Assembly: GCA_947258385.1 (NCBI GenBank)
Contig: CAMYII010000030.1
Coordinates: 1-55,552 of the forward strand
Direction of reading: 5' to 3'
Origin: Acidiferrobacterales bacterium
Lineage (GTDB): Bacteria > Pseudomonadota > Gammaproteobacteria > Acidiferrobacterales > SZUA-150
DNA: 55,552 bases
The notes below the pieces were generated by a model. The model was not told the DNA's origin. It searched no databases and was given only the letters and a program-made list of their open reading frames with translations. The translations under genes were made by a program, and so were the position numbers. Positions 26,309 through 35,791 of this stretch are shown here, piece by piece (position 1 is the stretch's first letter; each line of letters starts with the position of its first letter).

Positions 26309-27127
26309 TTAATGCTTTATCTCCACCTTCACGTCCTCGAACGTCAGGTGGTAGAAAAAAGCATGGGGCGGAGGCAGATTTGCCGGCACCGCAGGCCCCG
26401 GGGCATCGTGGAACACGACGTGAAACTCCAGATCATTATGGTCCACGGCACCTTCCGACTGTTTTGCGAAACTGTAGATTTCATCAGATACGGTGCGCAC
26501 CGTGCCATCCTCACCGCGGGCCCCCACCGAGGTCATGGTATGCCCGACCCAGAAGGGAACCGGCCCATCAAACGGGTTGTTGAAAGGTCGCCCGTTCAGG
26601 GTTACCGCCGCCGGGCCCCAGGTTGCCAGCAGGTTGAACAATGTCGGCAGGACCGGGCCACCGGCGATGGTATCACCATGCAGATACACGTTGGTGGTGA
26701 CCGGATCATCGAATACCAGCTCCGTGCCGGAGGCAGAAGGTCCAACGCGCAGCCCGGTGGCGTGGGGTGGCGGCGCAAACGTGACTTGGTGATAGGTCCA
26801 TTCGCCGTGCTCGTCTTCCCATGTCGCCCAGATTTCTCCCGTATTGGCAATCGGGTCGATCTGAAGGCGTGCCATGCCCGGTGTCGACACCGATCCATCG
26901 CCGTCCCAGACAAAGGAGTCCACCGGTTCGGCTGGAACCCCGTCTACGTCCGCGGTCACCAGTCCCGTTACTTTACGGTTTAGTACAGGATTGCTGGCCT
27001 TGACCTCATACACCAAGTTGCTTTCGGTTGGATGATCTCCATCATTGAAACCAGCCCAGGCGGTTCCGATGAAGACTGCGGCAAAAATACCGATAAACGC
27101 TTTCCAGTGTGTATATACCTTTTCCAT
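26309..27127 (-). CDS. Secreted protein of unknown function
   Basis: A 272-residue protein with a signal peptide (about residues 1-25, ending GTAWA). I do not recognise the family. Beta-rich segments alternate with proline-rich loops. Notable stretches are ESNLVYEVKASNPVLNRKVT after the signal, FAPPPHATGLRVGPSASGTE in the middle, and a C-terminal part with HNDLEFHVVFHDAPG and PPPHAFFYHLTFEDVKVEI, giving several spaced histidines that could hold metal. It stands alone between a large spacer and a MITE-like repeat block. Nothing shows its regulation. Confidence 0.7.
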   Translation of the reverse strand: MEKVYTHWKAFIGIFAAVFIGTAWAGFNDGDHPTESNLVYEVKASNPVLNRKVTGLVTADVDGVPAEPVDSFVWDGDGSVSTPGMARLQIDPIANTGEIWATWEDEHGEWTYHQVTFAPPPHATGLRVGPSASGTELVFDDPVTTNVYLHGDTIAGGPVLPTLFNLLATWGPAAVTLNGRPFNNPFDGPVPFWVGHTMTSVGARGEDGTVRTVSDEIYSFAKQSEGAVDHNDLEFHVVFHDAPGPAVPANLPPPHAFFYHLTFEDVKVEIKH

Positions 27128-27460
27128 GTGTCATGCTCCTAATTGATCTTGTCTGCTATTGTCAGCCGGCTACGAGGAAAGAATCAAAGATCGCCTCGCC
27201 CCTTAGTCTGGTGAGAAACTATAAGACAACCAAGCCCCGGCAAAGTTTAGAAACGTTGGGTCAATCCCATTGACAATGGATATGCACGCATGATCTCCGC
27301 CTCGATCGTTCGTCGATTAGGCAGGATTTCGACAGGACTCCGCTGCTGCGCATAATTCGGCAGGTATCAGCGGTAACATCGGAAACCTTGCGTTCCATGT
27401 CGGTGCCTCCGTTTGTGCGACATCAGGCGGCCCAGTTCGCCTGCAACGGTGTTCTACTAG

Positions 27461-27831
27461 GGAACCTCTGAAAAAGTACATCCGTGGACTTATTGCATAC
27501 TTAGCTCCGCAGGTGGTACGTCTGTGTACCGCTCCTCAGCTCGCTTCGGCGCGGCGCAGGTGCTCGCCGCCTCCCTGCGGCTTGCCCTGGTGGGGCTTGC
27601 GCGCAAATTCCATCCTTAGGTTCGCATTCGGTACGTCCATGTACCGCTTCTCGCTCCCGGCGGATTTGTGCTCGCCGCCTCCCTGCGGCTCACCCCCTTC
27701 GGGGCTTGCGCGCAAATCCGCTCCCGGCGGATTTGTCCGCGTCTTGCTCCATCTATCAAACACTTGCGTGTTTGATAGATGGCAGTCCTTCCCTGGACTG
27801 CGGGAAGCTCTGACTTAATCAGAGCTTCCTT
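27461..27831. repeat. MITE-like block of imperfect repeats and stacked hairpins
   Basis: Two imperfect copies of about 97 bases (27513-27609 and 27629-27726) share a GGTACGTC...GTGTACCG hairpin, TGCTCGCCGCCTCCCTGCGG and GGGGCTTGCGCGCAAAT. Three perfect hairpins follow: 27749-27782 (15-base stem CCATCTATCAAACAC), 27782-27801 (GCAGTCC stem) and 27803-27829 (GGAAGCTCTGA stem). The left edge GGGAACCTCTGAAAAAGT and the right edge GGAAGCTCTGA look like degenerate element ends. The short frames inside are not genes. The spacer 27128-27460 shows nothing else. Confidence 0.6.
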
Positions 27832-27843
27832 AGGTCTTTACCG

Positions 27844-28116
27844 TTACTCACCTCCACGGCGTGTCGACATGGCGAATACGTTGTAAAGGGGCACCCATAC
27901 TAGAGCGACATACCAGCCGTAGCCGTAGGTCTCGATTAAGCCGATGAGGAAGCTCCGCCAGCTGATCCACTCGAATCCGGGCAGCAACTTATGCCAGGCC
28001 TGGTACATCGCGTATTGCGGGAACAGCAGATCGAAGCCCACGCAGAGTACGAAAGAGACGACAAACAGTACACTCGTGGCGTGGCCAACGGCCACCAATG
28101 ATAGACTTTGTTTCAT
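27844..28116 (-). CDS. DUF5676 family small membrane protein
   Basis: A 90-residue protein with two transmembrane helices (about residues 12-32 and 60-80). The motif FVLCVGFDLLFPQYAMYQAW, followed by LLPGF and a second helix ending WYVALVWVPLYNVFA, fits the DUF5676 family. Function is unknown; members are often found beside metal-transport genes. It starts 2 bases after the YHS gene stop, so the two are co-translated. Confidence 0.75.
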   Translation of the reverse strand: MKQSLSLVAVGHATSVLFVVSFVLCVGFDLLFPQYAMYQAWHKLLPGFEWISWRSFLIGLIETYGYGWYVALVWVPLYNVFAMSTRRGGE

Positions 28117-28118
28117 CG

Positions 28119-28388
28119 CTAAGCTCCTGTTGAATGGACATAACGTTCGGGGTCGGCGTCAAAATCGGCCAGACAACGCAAGGAGCAGAATCGATACTCC
28201 CGCCCTTTGTACATCGTGCCATATCCCTTATTCGCTTCGACGGACAGTCCACAAACGGGATCGGTGTACCGTTCTGGAATATTACGTACTTCGGGTACAT
28301 GTCCGTTTACATGCTCGGCCCCGAAACGCCACTTCAAGAAAATATAAAGACCGACCGCAACCGCCAGAAAAACCAGTAATCCCCACAT
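28119..28388 (-). CDS. Membrane-anchored YHS-domain protein
   Basis: An 89-residue protein with one N-terminal helix (residues 2-19) and a YHS domain: YTDPVCGLSVEANKGYGTMY, then YRFCSLRCLADFDADPERYV. The Cys residues of DPVCGL and FCSLRC form the probable metal site. YHS domains accompany copper and other heavy-metal proteins. It is in an operon-like series with the RND exporter upstream and the DUF5676 gene downstream. Confidence 0.82.
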   Translation of the reverse strand: MWGLLVFLAVAVGLYIFLKWRFGAEHVNGHVPEVRNIPERYTDPVCGLSVEANKGYGTMYKGREYRFCSLRCLADFDADPERYVHSTGA

Positions 28389-28442
28389 ATCGTCTCCTCC
28401 TCAAACAATGATTGGCTTCAAAGCACAGTGCTCATCCGCACT

Positions 28443-30788
28443 TCACGCCGCCTCCAGCCGTCGGCACGTAGCGCACTCGCATCGGGGCTCCCGGTCGAGC
28501 CACATCAGTAGAGGCGGCAACAACAAAAAATCCATCACCAGAGCGCTCGCCAGCGTGATCGATGTCAGAATCCCCATATCGGCATTGAGCTTGAATGCCG
28601 ACAGGGCCAGCACCATAAAGCCCGCGATGAGGGTCGCCGTCGTGACCCATAGGGCATTGCCGACATGGGCGAAGCTGAAACGAATGGCGTCGTGCGCGTT
28701 GAGCCCTTGCTCACGCCGAGCACGATGATATTTGCTCAGGATATGCACGGTATCGTCGACGATGAGACCCAGGCTGGTGGCCGTGATCATGGACGCGATG
28801 ATCCCGATCTGACCCACGAAGGCACCCCACAACCCAAAGGCAATGCCCACCGGCAGGATGTTGGGGACCAGGCTGAGCAGGCCGATGCGCATACTCTTCA
28901 AGGCCACGATCAACGTTGCGGCGATCAGCACGAACGCCAATACCGTGCCGCCCAGCATGCTGCGGATGTTACGCTCCGCAAGATGAACGAACACATTGGT
29001 CAGACCGGTGGCCTGTGCACGCATCGGCGGCGGCGCGTTGGCCTCGAGCCAGTCCTCGGCGCGCTCGGTGACCGCGCGGATGGTCTTCATGGGGACCGTT
29101 TTCAAGGTCGCGGTCAACCGCGTGGCCGACTTGTCGATGTTGATTTGGCTGTTCAGATCCAGGCCAAAGGGCAGGGAGAGCTCGTAGAGCAGCAGAAACT
29201 GCGCGGCGAGCCCGCGCTGCTGTGGCACGCGATACCAATCGGGCTGGTCGCCGTGCAGCGCCTTGTTCAAGCGCTTCATGACGTCGGTGAAGCTGCTCAC
29301 GTTGCTCACCTCGGGCTCGGCACGCAGCCATTGGGCAAAGGCCTCCAAACGCTCAAGATACGCCGGCTCGGCGATCCCACCCGGCTCGCCGCTGCCGATC
29401 GAGAACTCGATGGTGTAAAGGCCCGTGAGGTTCTCGCTCGCAAAGTCCGTGTGCCGCCGGAAGGCAAGGCTGTCGTCGAACCACTGCACGAAACGGTCAT
29501 CCAACTCCAATCGCGGAATGAACGCCACCACGGCCAGCGTGATACCGCCCATGATTCCAAGCAGGCGGTGGCGGTTGACCACGACAAAGTTACCAAGGCG
29601 CTCCATGATCGACCGATGGCCGGACCCGCGGGCATGGAGCCGAAGCGGCAGAATTGCCATCATCGCCGGCAGCAGGGTCATGGAGAACGCCCACGCCGCG
29701 CCGACGCCCATTGCGGAGATATTGCCCAGGTCCCTGAACGGCGGGGTATCGGAGAAATTGAGGCTCAGAAAACCGATGCTGGTCGTCAGGCTGGTAAGGA
29801 AGACCGGCTCCGCGTTGACCCGCAGGCTCTCGATCAGCGCCGTTTCTCGGGAACGCCCGGCGCGCATCTCCTGGTTCAGCGTCATTAAGATATGCACGCT
29901 GTCGGCAATGCCCAAAGTGAGGATGACAATCGGCGCCAATGCAGTGCTCGGATTCATCTTCATGCCGAGCCAGGCGCTGACGCCCACCGCCGTTAAGGCG
30001 GAGAAGCTCGCGACCGTCAATGTGGCCGCGGTCCCAGAGGTGGAACGCAGAAGCAATAGCATGGCAACGGTCATCACCGCATACATCAAGGGTACCAGCG
30101 TGGCCATATCCCGCCGGCTGACTTCGGTCTCGGCATAACTGAACATCGTGATACCGGTGAGGGCGGCCGTGATGTCCGGATGCGCGGCCTGCAGGCCCGC
30201 CAGCAGCTCCTCGGCATGCGCCACCGAGGCCGGGAGGTGCTGGGTATGGTCGGCACCGGGAAATTGCAAGGTGACGAACACGCCGGCGGTCGCTCCATTG
30301 GCGGAGATCAATCGATTGACCAGCGCCGGCTCATTCAGCGCGATCGCCCGCACGCGCGCAAGCCCATCGGCGTCCAGCGCCTCCGGTCGCCTCACCAGAT
30401 CGGCGACGACGATGTCGTCGCCCCGGGCGGCGATATGCTGAAAATTGGTAATGGAATCGACGCGGATGGCATGGGGAATCCGCCACCCATCTTCGGTTAA
30501 TTGCTTGACGATCCCGAGCGTCTCACGGTTGAAGACATTGTTGTCCGCGGGCTGGATGACGAACAGAAGATTATCGGTCTTGGTATAGATGTTCTCGAGA
30601 GCATCGAAGGCGCGCAGCTGGGGGTTTTCTTCGCTGAAGTACACGCGGTAGTCCGACGTAAACTGCAAATAACGCAGCCCGTACCCGGCTAAGGCGGTGA
30701 CCAACAGGGCGATCAGCAGCACCAGCCATCGCCACCGGATGATCCAGCGGACATATGTCGGCAGCCATTTGTGTGTCCTGTTGGGCAT
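28443..30788 (-). CDS. RND superfamily exporter (MMPL type)
   Basis: A 781-residue inner-membrane transporter with about twelve helices in two repeats. The first helix follows MPNRTHKWLPTYVRWIIRWR. A large periplasmic loop (residues about 45-210) comes before helices 2-6, where GIADSVHILMTLNQEM carries the Asp of RND helix 4; the second repeat has TSLGLIVDDTVHILSKYHRA near residue 690 with the equivalent acidic residues. It is the MMPL/SSD subgroup, not the CusA subgroup, and has no adjacent membrane-fusion gene. Substrate unknown; lipids or hydrophobic compounds are typical. It precedes the YHS and DUF5676 genes. Confidence 0.85.
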   Translation of the reverse strand: MPNRTHKWLPTYVRWIIRWRWLVLLIALLVTALAGYGLRYLQFTSDYRVYFSEENPQLRAFDALENIYTKTDNLLFVIQPADNNVFNRETLGIVKQLTEDGWRIPHAIRVDSITNFQHIAARGDDIVVADLVRRPEALDADGLARVRAIALNEPALVNRLISANGATAGVFVTLQFPGADHTQHLPASVAHAEELLAGLQAAHPDITAALTGITMFSYAETEVSRRDMATLVPLMYAVMTVAMLLLLRSTSGTAATLTVASFSALTAVGVSAWLGMKMNPSTALAPIVILTLGIADSVHILMTLNQEMRAGRSRETALIESLRVNAEPVFLTSLTTSIGFLSLNFSDTPPFRDLGNISAMGVGAAWAFSMTLLPAMMAILPLRLHARGSGHRSIMERLGNFVVVNRHRLLGIMGGITLAVVAFIPRLELDDRFVQWFDDSLAFRRHTDFASENLTGLYTIEFSIGSGEPGGIAEPAYLERLEAFAQWLRAEPEVSNVSSFTDVMKRLNKALHGDQPDWYRVPQQRGLAAQFLLLYELSLPFGLDLNSQINIDKSATRLTATLKTVPMKTIRAVTERAEDWLEANAPPPMRAQATGLTNVFVHLAERNIRSMLGGTVLAFVLIAATLIVALKSMRIGLLSLVPNILPVGIAFGLWGAFVGQIGIIASMITATSLGLIVDDTVHILSKYHRARREQGLNAHDAIRFSFAHVGNALWVTTATLIAGFMVLALSAFKLNADMGILTSITLASALVMDFLLLPPLLMWLDREPRCECATCRRLEAA

Positions 30789-30921
30789 TGTTCGTCAGTC
30801 TTGCGGTCTATGCACCCATTCTCCGTTTGTCCTGTAAGTGGGCGGCTTCGCTGCTGCAGTACGCGTGCCGCGAAGGCGTGCCATGCGCAGATCTCAATGC
30901 CGAGCCGGTCGAGCCAACCGT

Positions 30922-31659
30922 TTATTCGCTGGCCCGTTGTTGCCGCCGGGCCAGCGGCACGATCAATGCCGGCGCGATCACGGCCGCACCGATGGTCATC
31001 AGAATCAGCGCCACCAATACATGATGGCTGACATGGCCTTGTTGGAAGCCGAGTGTGGCGATCACCAAAACGACCTCCCCGCGCGGCGCCATACTCACTC
31101 CGATCAGGAGCCGGGTCGTGAGGCCGCCTGTGCCGGCGGCGCCGAGCACGCCCCCCAGGATCTTGCCGGCGAGCGCCACCGTCAGCAGATAAAGCGCCAC
31201 CACGTCGTCGATGACGGCCGCGGCGATGACCACCTGACCCGTCTTTCTGTTGATAAGGCCGAACTGGTGCAGCACCTGTACGCTGATGCCAATGCTGGTC
31301 GCGGTGAGGGCCGTGCCCACATAAAGCGCCTCGGCGTGGGGCGAACCCCACCAGGCAGCAAACCCGTAGCCCGCGATCAAGCTGAGCAAAATACCCAACA
31401 GGGCTACCCACAAACCGGTCCAGCCGGCCCGTGCCAACCGCCCCAACCCCAGGTGCAAGCCTGCCATCCCTAGCAGCAACACGACACCGAGGTCACTCAG
31501 GGTTTGAAGACCGGAGTTCGACGCGATCCACCCCAGCAGCGGTGGTCCGATAACGAGCCCGAGCAGCACCTGACCCACCGCGGCCGGCAGGCGAAGACGC
31601 CCTGAGAGCCAAGCGACACCGGTGCCAAGGAACAGGACCAACAGAAAATCTACAATCAT
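30922..31659 (-). pseudogene. Monovalent cation:proton antiporter (CPA2/KefB-like), internally deleted
   Basis: The 245-residue open frame begins as a normal CPA2 antiporter (FLGTGVAWLSGRLRLPAAVG, QVLLGLVIGPPLLGWI, AAAVIDDVVALYLLTVALAG with the conserved Asp pair). After AGKILGG it jumps to the last helices (RLLIGVSMAPRGEVVLVIAT). Intact members are about 390-400 residues, so some 150 residues, helices about 7-10, are missing without a frame break. It is very unlikely to transport. In-frame loss could mean a recent deletion, or a short protein still made but without function. Confidence 0.7.
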
Positions 31660-31907
31660 TAGCGGCCGTCCTGGTCAGTGCGGCCCCGCCGCGGGCGGGC
31701 CTTTGAGCTTGCCGCCATGGCCCGGTTCACCGCATCGGCGCCGCATCCGCCACGCACGAAGTCGCATACGCCCGGGATCGGCAGGAATGTCAGTGGACGC
31801 TCCATAAATCATCCAGAATAACTTACGCCACTATCGCGTTGCCCAAGGTGTCCTCTCGGTACCTCTATACGGTACTGTAAGAACCGCTATTTGACTGACG
31901 ATCCTAA

Positions 31908-32378
31908 CTATGCCCGTGCCCATTCAAAGCTCACTCGTATCACCCGAGACTTCCCCGGGCGACGTATTATGACGGCAATCCGGTATGGGCCGGCTCCGGG
32001 CATCCGGAAATAATTGCCATAACTCCTCGCGCCGGCGATGATCATGGGCTCGAGTTCCTTCCATGGACCGGACTGGTCTCCCGCTGATACCTTCGCGCTC
32101 AGTTGGGCATCGGTGATGCGCTCGCCAGTGGCACTATCAAAGACGGCGAAGATGATGTGGTGGCGGACATCCGTCGGAACCCCTCCGTGCATCTGACTCT
32201 CGAAATGCCCCTTTGGATGTCCGTGTACCAGTTCTGCAGGTACGATCCCGAAATAAATCGCTACGCCATCGACCACCTGACGGTATCCGGAATCGGCCGC
32301 CAGAGATGTGTTAAAAAGTGCACTGAGGGCACTTATCGATAGCAGCCATAACAGAAAGCATAAATGTCTCTTGCTCAT
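31908..32378 (-). CDS. Conserved secreted protein of unknown function
   Basis: A 156-residue exported protein. The signal peptide runs to about residue 27 (SLAADS). The mature part reads VDGVAIYFGIVPAELVHGHP, MHGGVPTDVRHHIIFAVFD and FRMPGAGPYRIAVIIRRPG, a beta-sandwich-like pattern with several His and Met that could bind metal. I recall similar proteins in metal-resistance loci but not a named family. ATG at 32378 is preferred to one 39 bases upstream because the signal peptide then starts properly. Function unknown. Confidence 0.65.
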   Translation of the reverse strand: MSKRHLCFLLWLLSISALSALFNTSLAADSGYRQVVDGVAIYFGIVPAELVHGHPKGHFESQMHGGVPTDVRHHIIFAVFDSATGERITDAQLSAKVSAGDQSGPWKELEPMIIAGARSYGNYFRMPGAGPYRIAVIIRRPGKSRVIRVSFEWARA

Positions 32379-32413
32379 AGCCTTTCTACTCCAAAAGTTC
32401 TGCGACAGTAGAT

Positions 32414-33179
32414 TCACCGCCGCGTTACCGTGCGATAATTCCCTCTGCGAAGCCGCTTAACGGTGCTCCGCTCGCCTCGCCCTGGAACCGCCGTCACCAC
32501 CACCTGCTTTCCGATTCGCGTCGCCCGGTATATCGGTGCCCACAGGAACGCCTTCCGCCGGTCCATGGGAGGGAAGAACGCCGGGGTCCGCCGGGCGTAC
32601 TCGCCGTAGTCCCGGCCCGACCGCTGCCGCATGACCCCTTCTTCCGAGCGCGCCAGGCGCACGTAGGCATAGACGAGAACAGGTGCCATCAGTACGGTGG
32701 GCAGTGTCGGCCACTGCACCAGGAACCCCCGGATCATCAGGACCAGCCCCGTGTACTGGGGATGACGCGCAAAGGCATAGACGCCGCCGGTCACAAGGTT
32801 TCCCCGCGCACCGTGGACCTGGCGCCAGCCCTTGGACAACAGCACATAACCGGCCAGGGGCAATAGCAGGCTCAGGCCCATGACAATCGCCCAGGCCAGC
32901 GTCGAGCCACCGAACATCACGACCCACAGGTGACCGTGTTTGTGGCTGAAAGGCTCGAGCACCGCGTAGGCCTCGCCCGGCCAATCCGTCAACTAATAGA
33001 TGGACAGCGGAAATCCGTACATCTCGGTGAACAGGGCCACCAGGAAGGCCATCACGACCCCCATATTGCGCCAGTCGGCCCTGCCCGTGGGTGCCAGAAA
33101 ACTTGTGATGAAGAATCAGGAAAAGGCCGATGTTGAAACCGGCCACGACCCACATGCCGTAGTCGTACGTATTGTTCAT
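32414..33179 (-). pseudogene. Isoprenylcysteine methyltransferase-family membrane protein, frameshift plus stop
   Basis: Start MNNTYDYGMWVVAGFNIGLF at 33179 is followed by a frameshift near 33110. The next frame gives SFLAPTGRADWRNMGVVMAF, then FPLSIY, a TAG at 32993-32995, and LTDWPGEAYAVLEPFSHKHG in the same frame. The C-terminal domain is intact (GGVYAFARHPQYTGLVLMIR, EEGVMRQRSGRDYGEYARR), which marks the ICMT-like family. One frameshift and one nonsense codon make it a pseudogene. The last 192 codons stay open from a TTG at 32992 and could still be translated, though two N-terminal helices would be lost. Confidence 0.75.
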
Positions 33180-33196
33180 GGTGCCGTCCTCCTCAA

Positions 33197-33214
33197 ACTG
33201 AATACCGATTCAGT
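33197..33214. promoter_or_regulatory. Small perfect dyad ACTGAAT-ACCG-ATTCAGT
   Basis: A 7-base stem with a 4-base loop, 18 bases upstream of the start of the broken ICMT-like gene. It could be an operator or a terminator hairpin for the patatin-like gene whose 3' end lies 74 bases further on. No T-run. Confidence 0.25.
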
Positions 33215-33287
33215 GAAGGCATGGCATGAAAGAGAAGCCCTTGTAGAACGGCTGCATAAAACGTTTTCCTTTCGGCAATACATGGCG

Positions 33288-34244
33288 CTAATCACTTCCG
33301 CATGTCGTTGCGCCCGGGCCAACGCCGAGGTGCTTGTCAGTTGGCGGCATCGGCAATCGATTCCGTGGGTCCGTGGTCATGGCGTCGAGATACGGCCGCA
33401 ACAGCGCTTCAGTCTGCTCCATGGCCGCGTGCTCGATTCGCAGACCTCCTTCGGTAAGTGGCCAGCCTAGCTCGGGTAATTCCGGCTCGACGACGATTAC
33501 CGCGGCCCCACAGCCGCCGGGACACCACCGGAACGTAAGCCGTTTATCGGAGAGATACCAGGGACGCCGGTGATACAGTATCCGGTTCAGAATCTCGAAC
33601 ATTGACCAGGGTCTCCGTAGGGCGCGCATCAGGTGGTCGTTTTCGTCGAAGCTCTGAGAGGTATGATGAATGATCACTGCGTCGAGCCGATGTTTGCAGC
33701 AAATGGCCTCCATCGGCGCAAGTTCGATCAACGCGCCGTCGCAATAGAGATCGCCGTCAAGTTCCACCGGCCGATACAGAATCGGCATTGCCGCGCTCGC
33801 CATCATTCGTGGTGCTAGGTTGCCGGATTCAAAGACCACTTTTCGGCCACGTCCCAGACTCACGGCAACGGTGTAAAACGGGTAGCGGCATTCTTCAAAT
33901 GTCGACACCGACAAGTTGCGGCGGCAAAACGCAATCGCTGCGTCGGTCCTCGATAGCCCGGTATAGCCCTGACCCCGATGGACCGCCATTTGCCACAGGA
34001 AGCGGGGCAACGAATCCGGCGTCCAGAACTCCTGCCGCTTAACCACCGCAAGGCTCTGGGCCCATTGCTGCAATGGTGTTCCACTGGCGAGCACTCCGCC
34101 CACGATGGCACCAGCACTACAACCCGAAGCGGCCGTGATGGTGACGCCAAGCTGCTCCAACGCGAGCATGAATCCCGTATGGGCATAGACACCGCGTCCG
34201 CCACCGGAACTCAGAACAACACCCAGACGAAGTGCTTCGGCCAC
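33288..34244 (-). CDS. Patatin-like phospholipase family protein
   Basis: A 318-residue cytosolic lipase. The oxyanion hole LSSGGGRGVYAHTGFM is near residue 15, the nucleophile elbow GCSAGAIVGGVLASG (GxSxG) near residue 42, and the catalytic Asp in DLYCDGALIELAP near residue 170. All three elements look intact. The start is GTG at 34244, whose G is also the last base of the preceding broken gene's TAG stop (TAGTG), implying it was once translated by coupling to that gene. The C-terminal 20 residues are low-complexity. The substrate is probably a membrane phospholipid; not shown. Confidence 0.82.
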   Translation of the reverse strand: MAEALRLGVVLSSGGGRGVYAHTGFMLALEQLGVTITAASGCSAGAIVGGVLASGTPLQQWAQSLAVVKRQEFWTPDSLPRFLWQMAVHRGQGYTGLSRTDAAIAFCRRNLSVSTFEECRYPFYTVAVSLGRGRKVVFESGNLAPRMMASAAMPILYRPVELDGDLYCDGALIELAPMEAICCKHRLDAVIIHHTSQSFDENDHLMRALRRPWSMFEILNRILYHRRPWYLSDKRLTFRWCPGGCGAAVIVVEPELPELGWPLTEGGLRIEHAAMEQTEALLRPYLDAMTTDPRNRLPMPPTDKHLGVGPGATTCGSD

Positions 34245-34378
34245 TATCGCCTACTCCTGATAAACGCGGCCTCAGAAACTCTGCCTCTCGCGGTCAACTC
34301 GCCCACCTCTTCGCACCGCCACTCACTCTGCTCTACGACGATCACATCCGGGGTGTAGCCGCCTTTGACCAGGATCAT
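34244..34378 (-). pseudogene. Cupredoxin-like fragment, 44 codons
   Basis: A short frame reads MILVKGGYTPDVIVVEQSE and then EEVGELTARGRVSEAAFIRS. The first part matches the opening strands of cupredoxin-like metal proteins (VKGGY-PDVIVV), but the copper-ligand region is missing and the rest is unlike the family. It lies between a truncated FAD gene and the patatin gene, and its stop overlaps the patatin GTG. It is probably the remains of a longer gene joined by deletion. Confidence 0.45.
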
Positions 34379-34401
34379 CGCTTCTTGGTATCCGCTGATG
34401 G

Positions 34402-34821
34402 TCACGCGAGCTGCTCCAGTGCACTATTGAACCGGACCTCGACGCCGAGCATGCGCGCCTGCACGGGTAAAGCTGAATCCAGGTTCCCCCAATCCGGCCC
34501 CCGTTCCACCATGGAATAGAGCGGTTCCCGGCTACGGACAGCACAGGCTCGATCCCAAGCATCAAAGACCTGTCCCTCGCGGCAGGGAAGCCTGTCGAAA
34601 TCGGTGGTGATTCCGAGATCCGCCAACACCGAGAGGACGTGTCGTTCCGTGCCCCGGTTCTCAAGGCTCTGAACGTTGCGCTGCAAGCGAAAGCCTACAG
34701 TTGGGTGCGCCTCATGGACCACCACGGATCGTCCGGCCCGGGCCAAGGTGATGGCCGCCGCCGGTTCCGCCGGGCCGGCGCCGGCGATCGTGATCACACC
34801 ACCATTTGCTGGCCTACCCAC
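34402..34821 (-). pseudogene. FAD-dependent oxidoreductase, N-terminal fragment
   Basis: The 139-codon frame begins with a Rossmann FAD-binding motif, ITIAGAGPAEPAAAITLARA, in which the third Gly of GxGxxG is replaced by Glu-Pro (GAGPAEP). It continues VVVHEAHPTVGFRLQRNVQS and ACAVRSREPLYSMVERGP, typical of geranylgeranyl-reductase-like NAD(P)/FAD proteins. The frame stops after EVRFNSALEQLA. Intact relatives are 350-400 residues, so about two thirds is gone. The altered dinucleotide motif also argues for decay. Confidence 0.65.
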
Positions 34822-35062
34822 GGACTCGTCTCCTCGGTAGCAATGCCAGGCAGTCGCATCTATTCACTGATGATGCCTTCCTTGTGCACGCTGCATCATT
34901 ATCATTTTGTGCCGGTGCCAATTTGGCAAGAAAGACATGGAGGCGGATGAGCACGTCGGTAACATGTCCTTAATTTAGCCCGTCGCATCGACTGGCTGTA
35001 ATGAAGGCGTGGTGAGGCGTGTGGAATCGAATAGCGCCTCACACGCTATGGGTGCTGCCGCC

Positions 35063-35671
35063 TCAATGGGTATGATTGCTGTGGTCATGGTGATGGTCCG
35101 TTGCGGGTCCAGCTGCAGGCTTTTTGATCTGGCTGGCCTCCGGTTCGTCCGGCTTATCCTGCCCGGCACCGTGAGCATGCCCTTCTTGTATGTGATTGTG
35201 GTTTTCACCGTGCTGTTCTGGTTGGGGCAAGGACAGCACCCCCAGGCCGTGACGGTATACCAGCTCACTTCCATGCCAGGCGGTGCTTAGCAGCAGCGCA
35301 CCCCCGGCGACAAGCAAAACCAGAAATAGCCTGCCCGGTTCCTTTCCGGTACGGTAGCGCCAGACGGACCAGGCCGACAGCATCACGAATAACGCCAGCG
35401 TGGTGAGCGCCCAGTTACGGTGTGTCACCATGGCGGCATGAGACAGGTCATCGTGCATGACACTGTTGTAGGCGAGCCAGCCGGCGATGGCGCTCACCAC
35501 CGCGAACCCCGACCCCAGCCAGAGATTCCAGCGCGCCACCACCCCCCACTGGTCGCGCAACCGGCCGCCGGGAAGCACGCGCGCAAGCGGATAAAAGACC
35601 ACCGCCAGCGACAGCAGCGCCACCGTAAAATGCACAAAGAACGGGTGCCAGTTGGGGATAATCTCGATCAT
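35063..35671 (-). CDS. DUF2231 membrane protein with His-rich tail
   Basis: A 202-residue protein with four transmembrane helices (about residues 9-29, 48-66, 84-102, 113-132). The start IPNWHPFFVHFTVALLSLAV is the DUF2231 signature, with conserved His in WHPFFVHF. The C-terminal 60 residues are hydrophilic and His-rich, ending in HHHDHSNHTH, a probable metal-binding tail. Members are membrane proteins of unknown function, sometimes heme-linked. It stands alone on the minus strand. Confidence 0.8.
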   Translation of the reverse strand: MIEIIPNWHPFFVHFTVALLSLAVVFYPLARVLPGGRLRDQWGVVARWNLWLGSGFAVVSAIAGWLAYNSVMHDDLSHAAMVTHRNWALTTLALFVMLSAWSVWRYRTGKEPGRLFLVLLVAGGALLLSTAWHGSELVYRHGLGVLSLPQPEQHGENHNHIQEGHAHGAGQDKPDEPEASQIKKPAAGPATDHHHDHSNHTH

Positions 35672-35791
35672 TACGCGCGTTCCGTTAAGCTTCGGTCATT
35701 GCACGAACCGGATCAGTCGCCATGGCCTTATCCGCCTGATTGACTTGCTGTGGTGCCGAGAAGGCGCCATTACTATGATCGGGCGGGTCGC

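Noticed and set aside
25874-26983. Plus-strand open frame of 369 codons
   Set aside because: Its second half is antisense to the secreted protein at 26309-27127, and the first half has no protein-like features or start signals.
27513-27818. Open frames of 75-101 codons in the repeat block
   Set aside because: They read through hairpins and duplicated DNA with odd composition and no ribosome-binding site; typical false genes of repeat elements.
34896-34907. Second Fur-box-like sequence (ATCATTATCATT)
   Set aside because: Only a partial match, in front of a truncated FAD gene, with no promoter hexamers placed around it.
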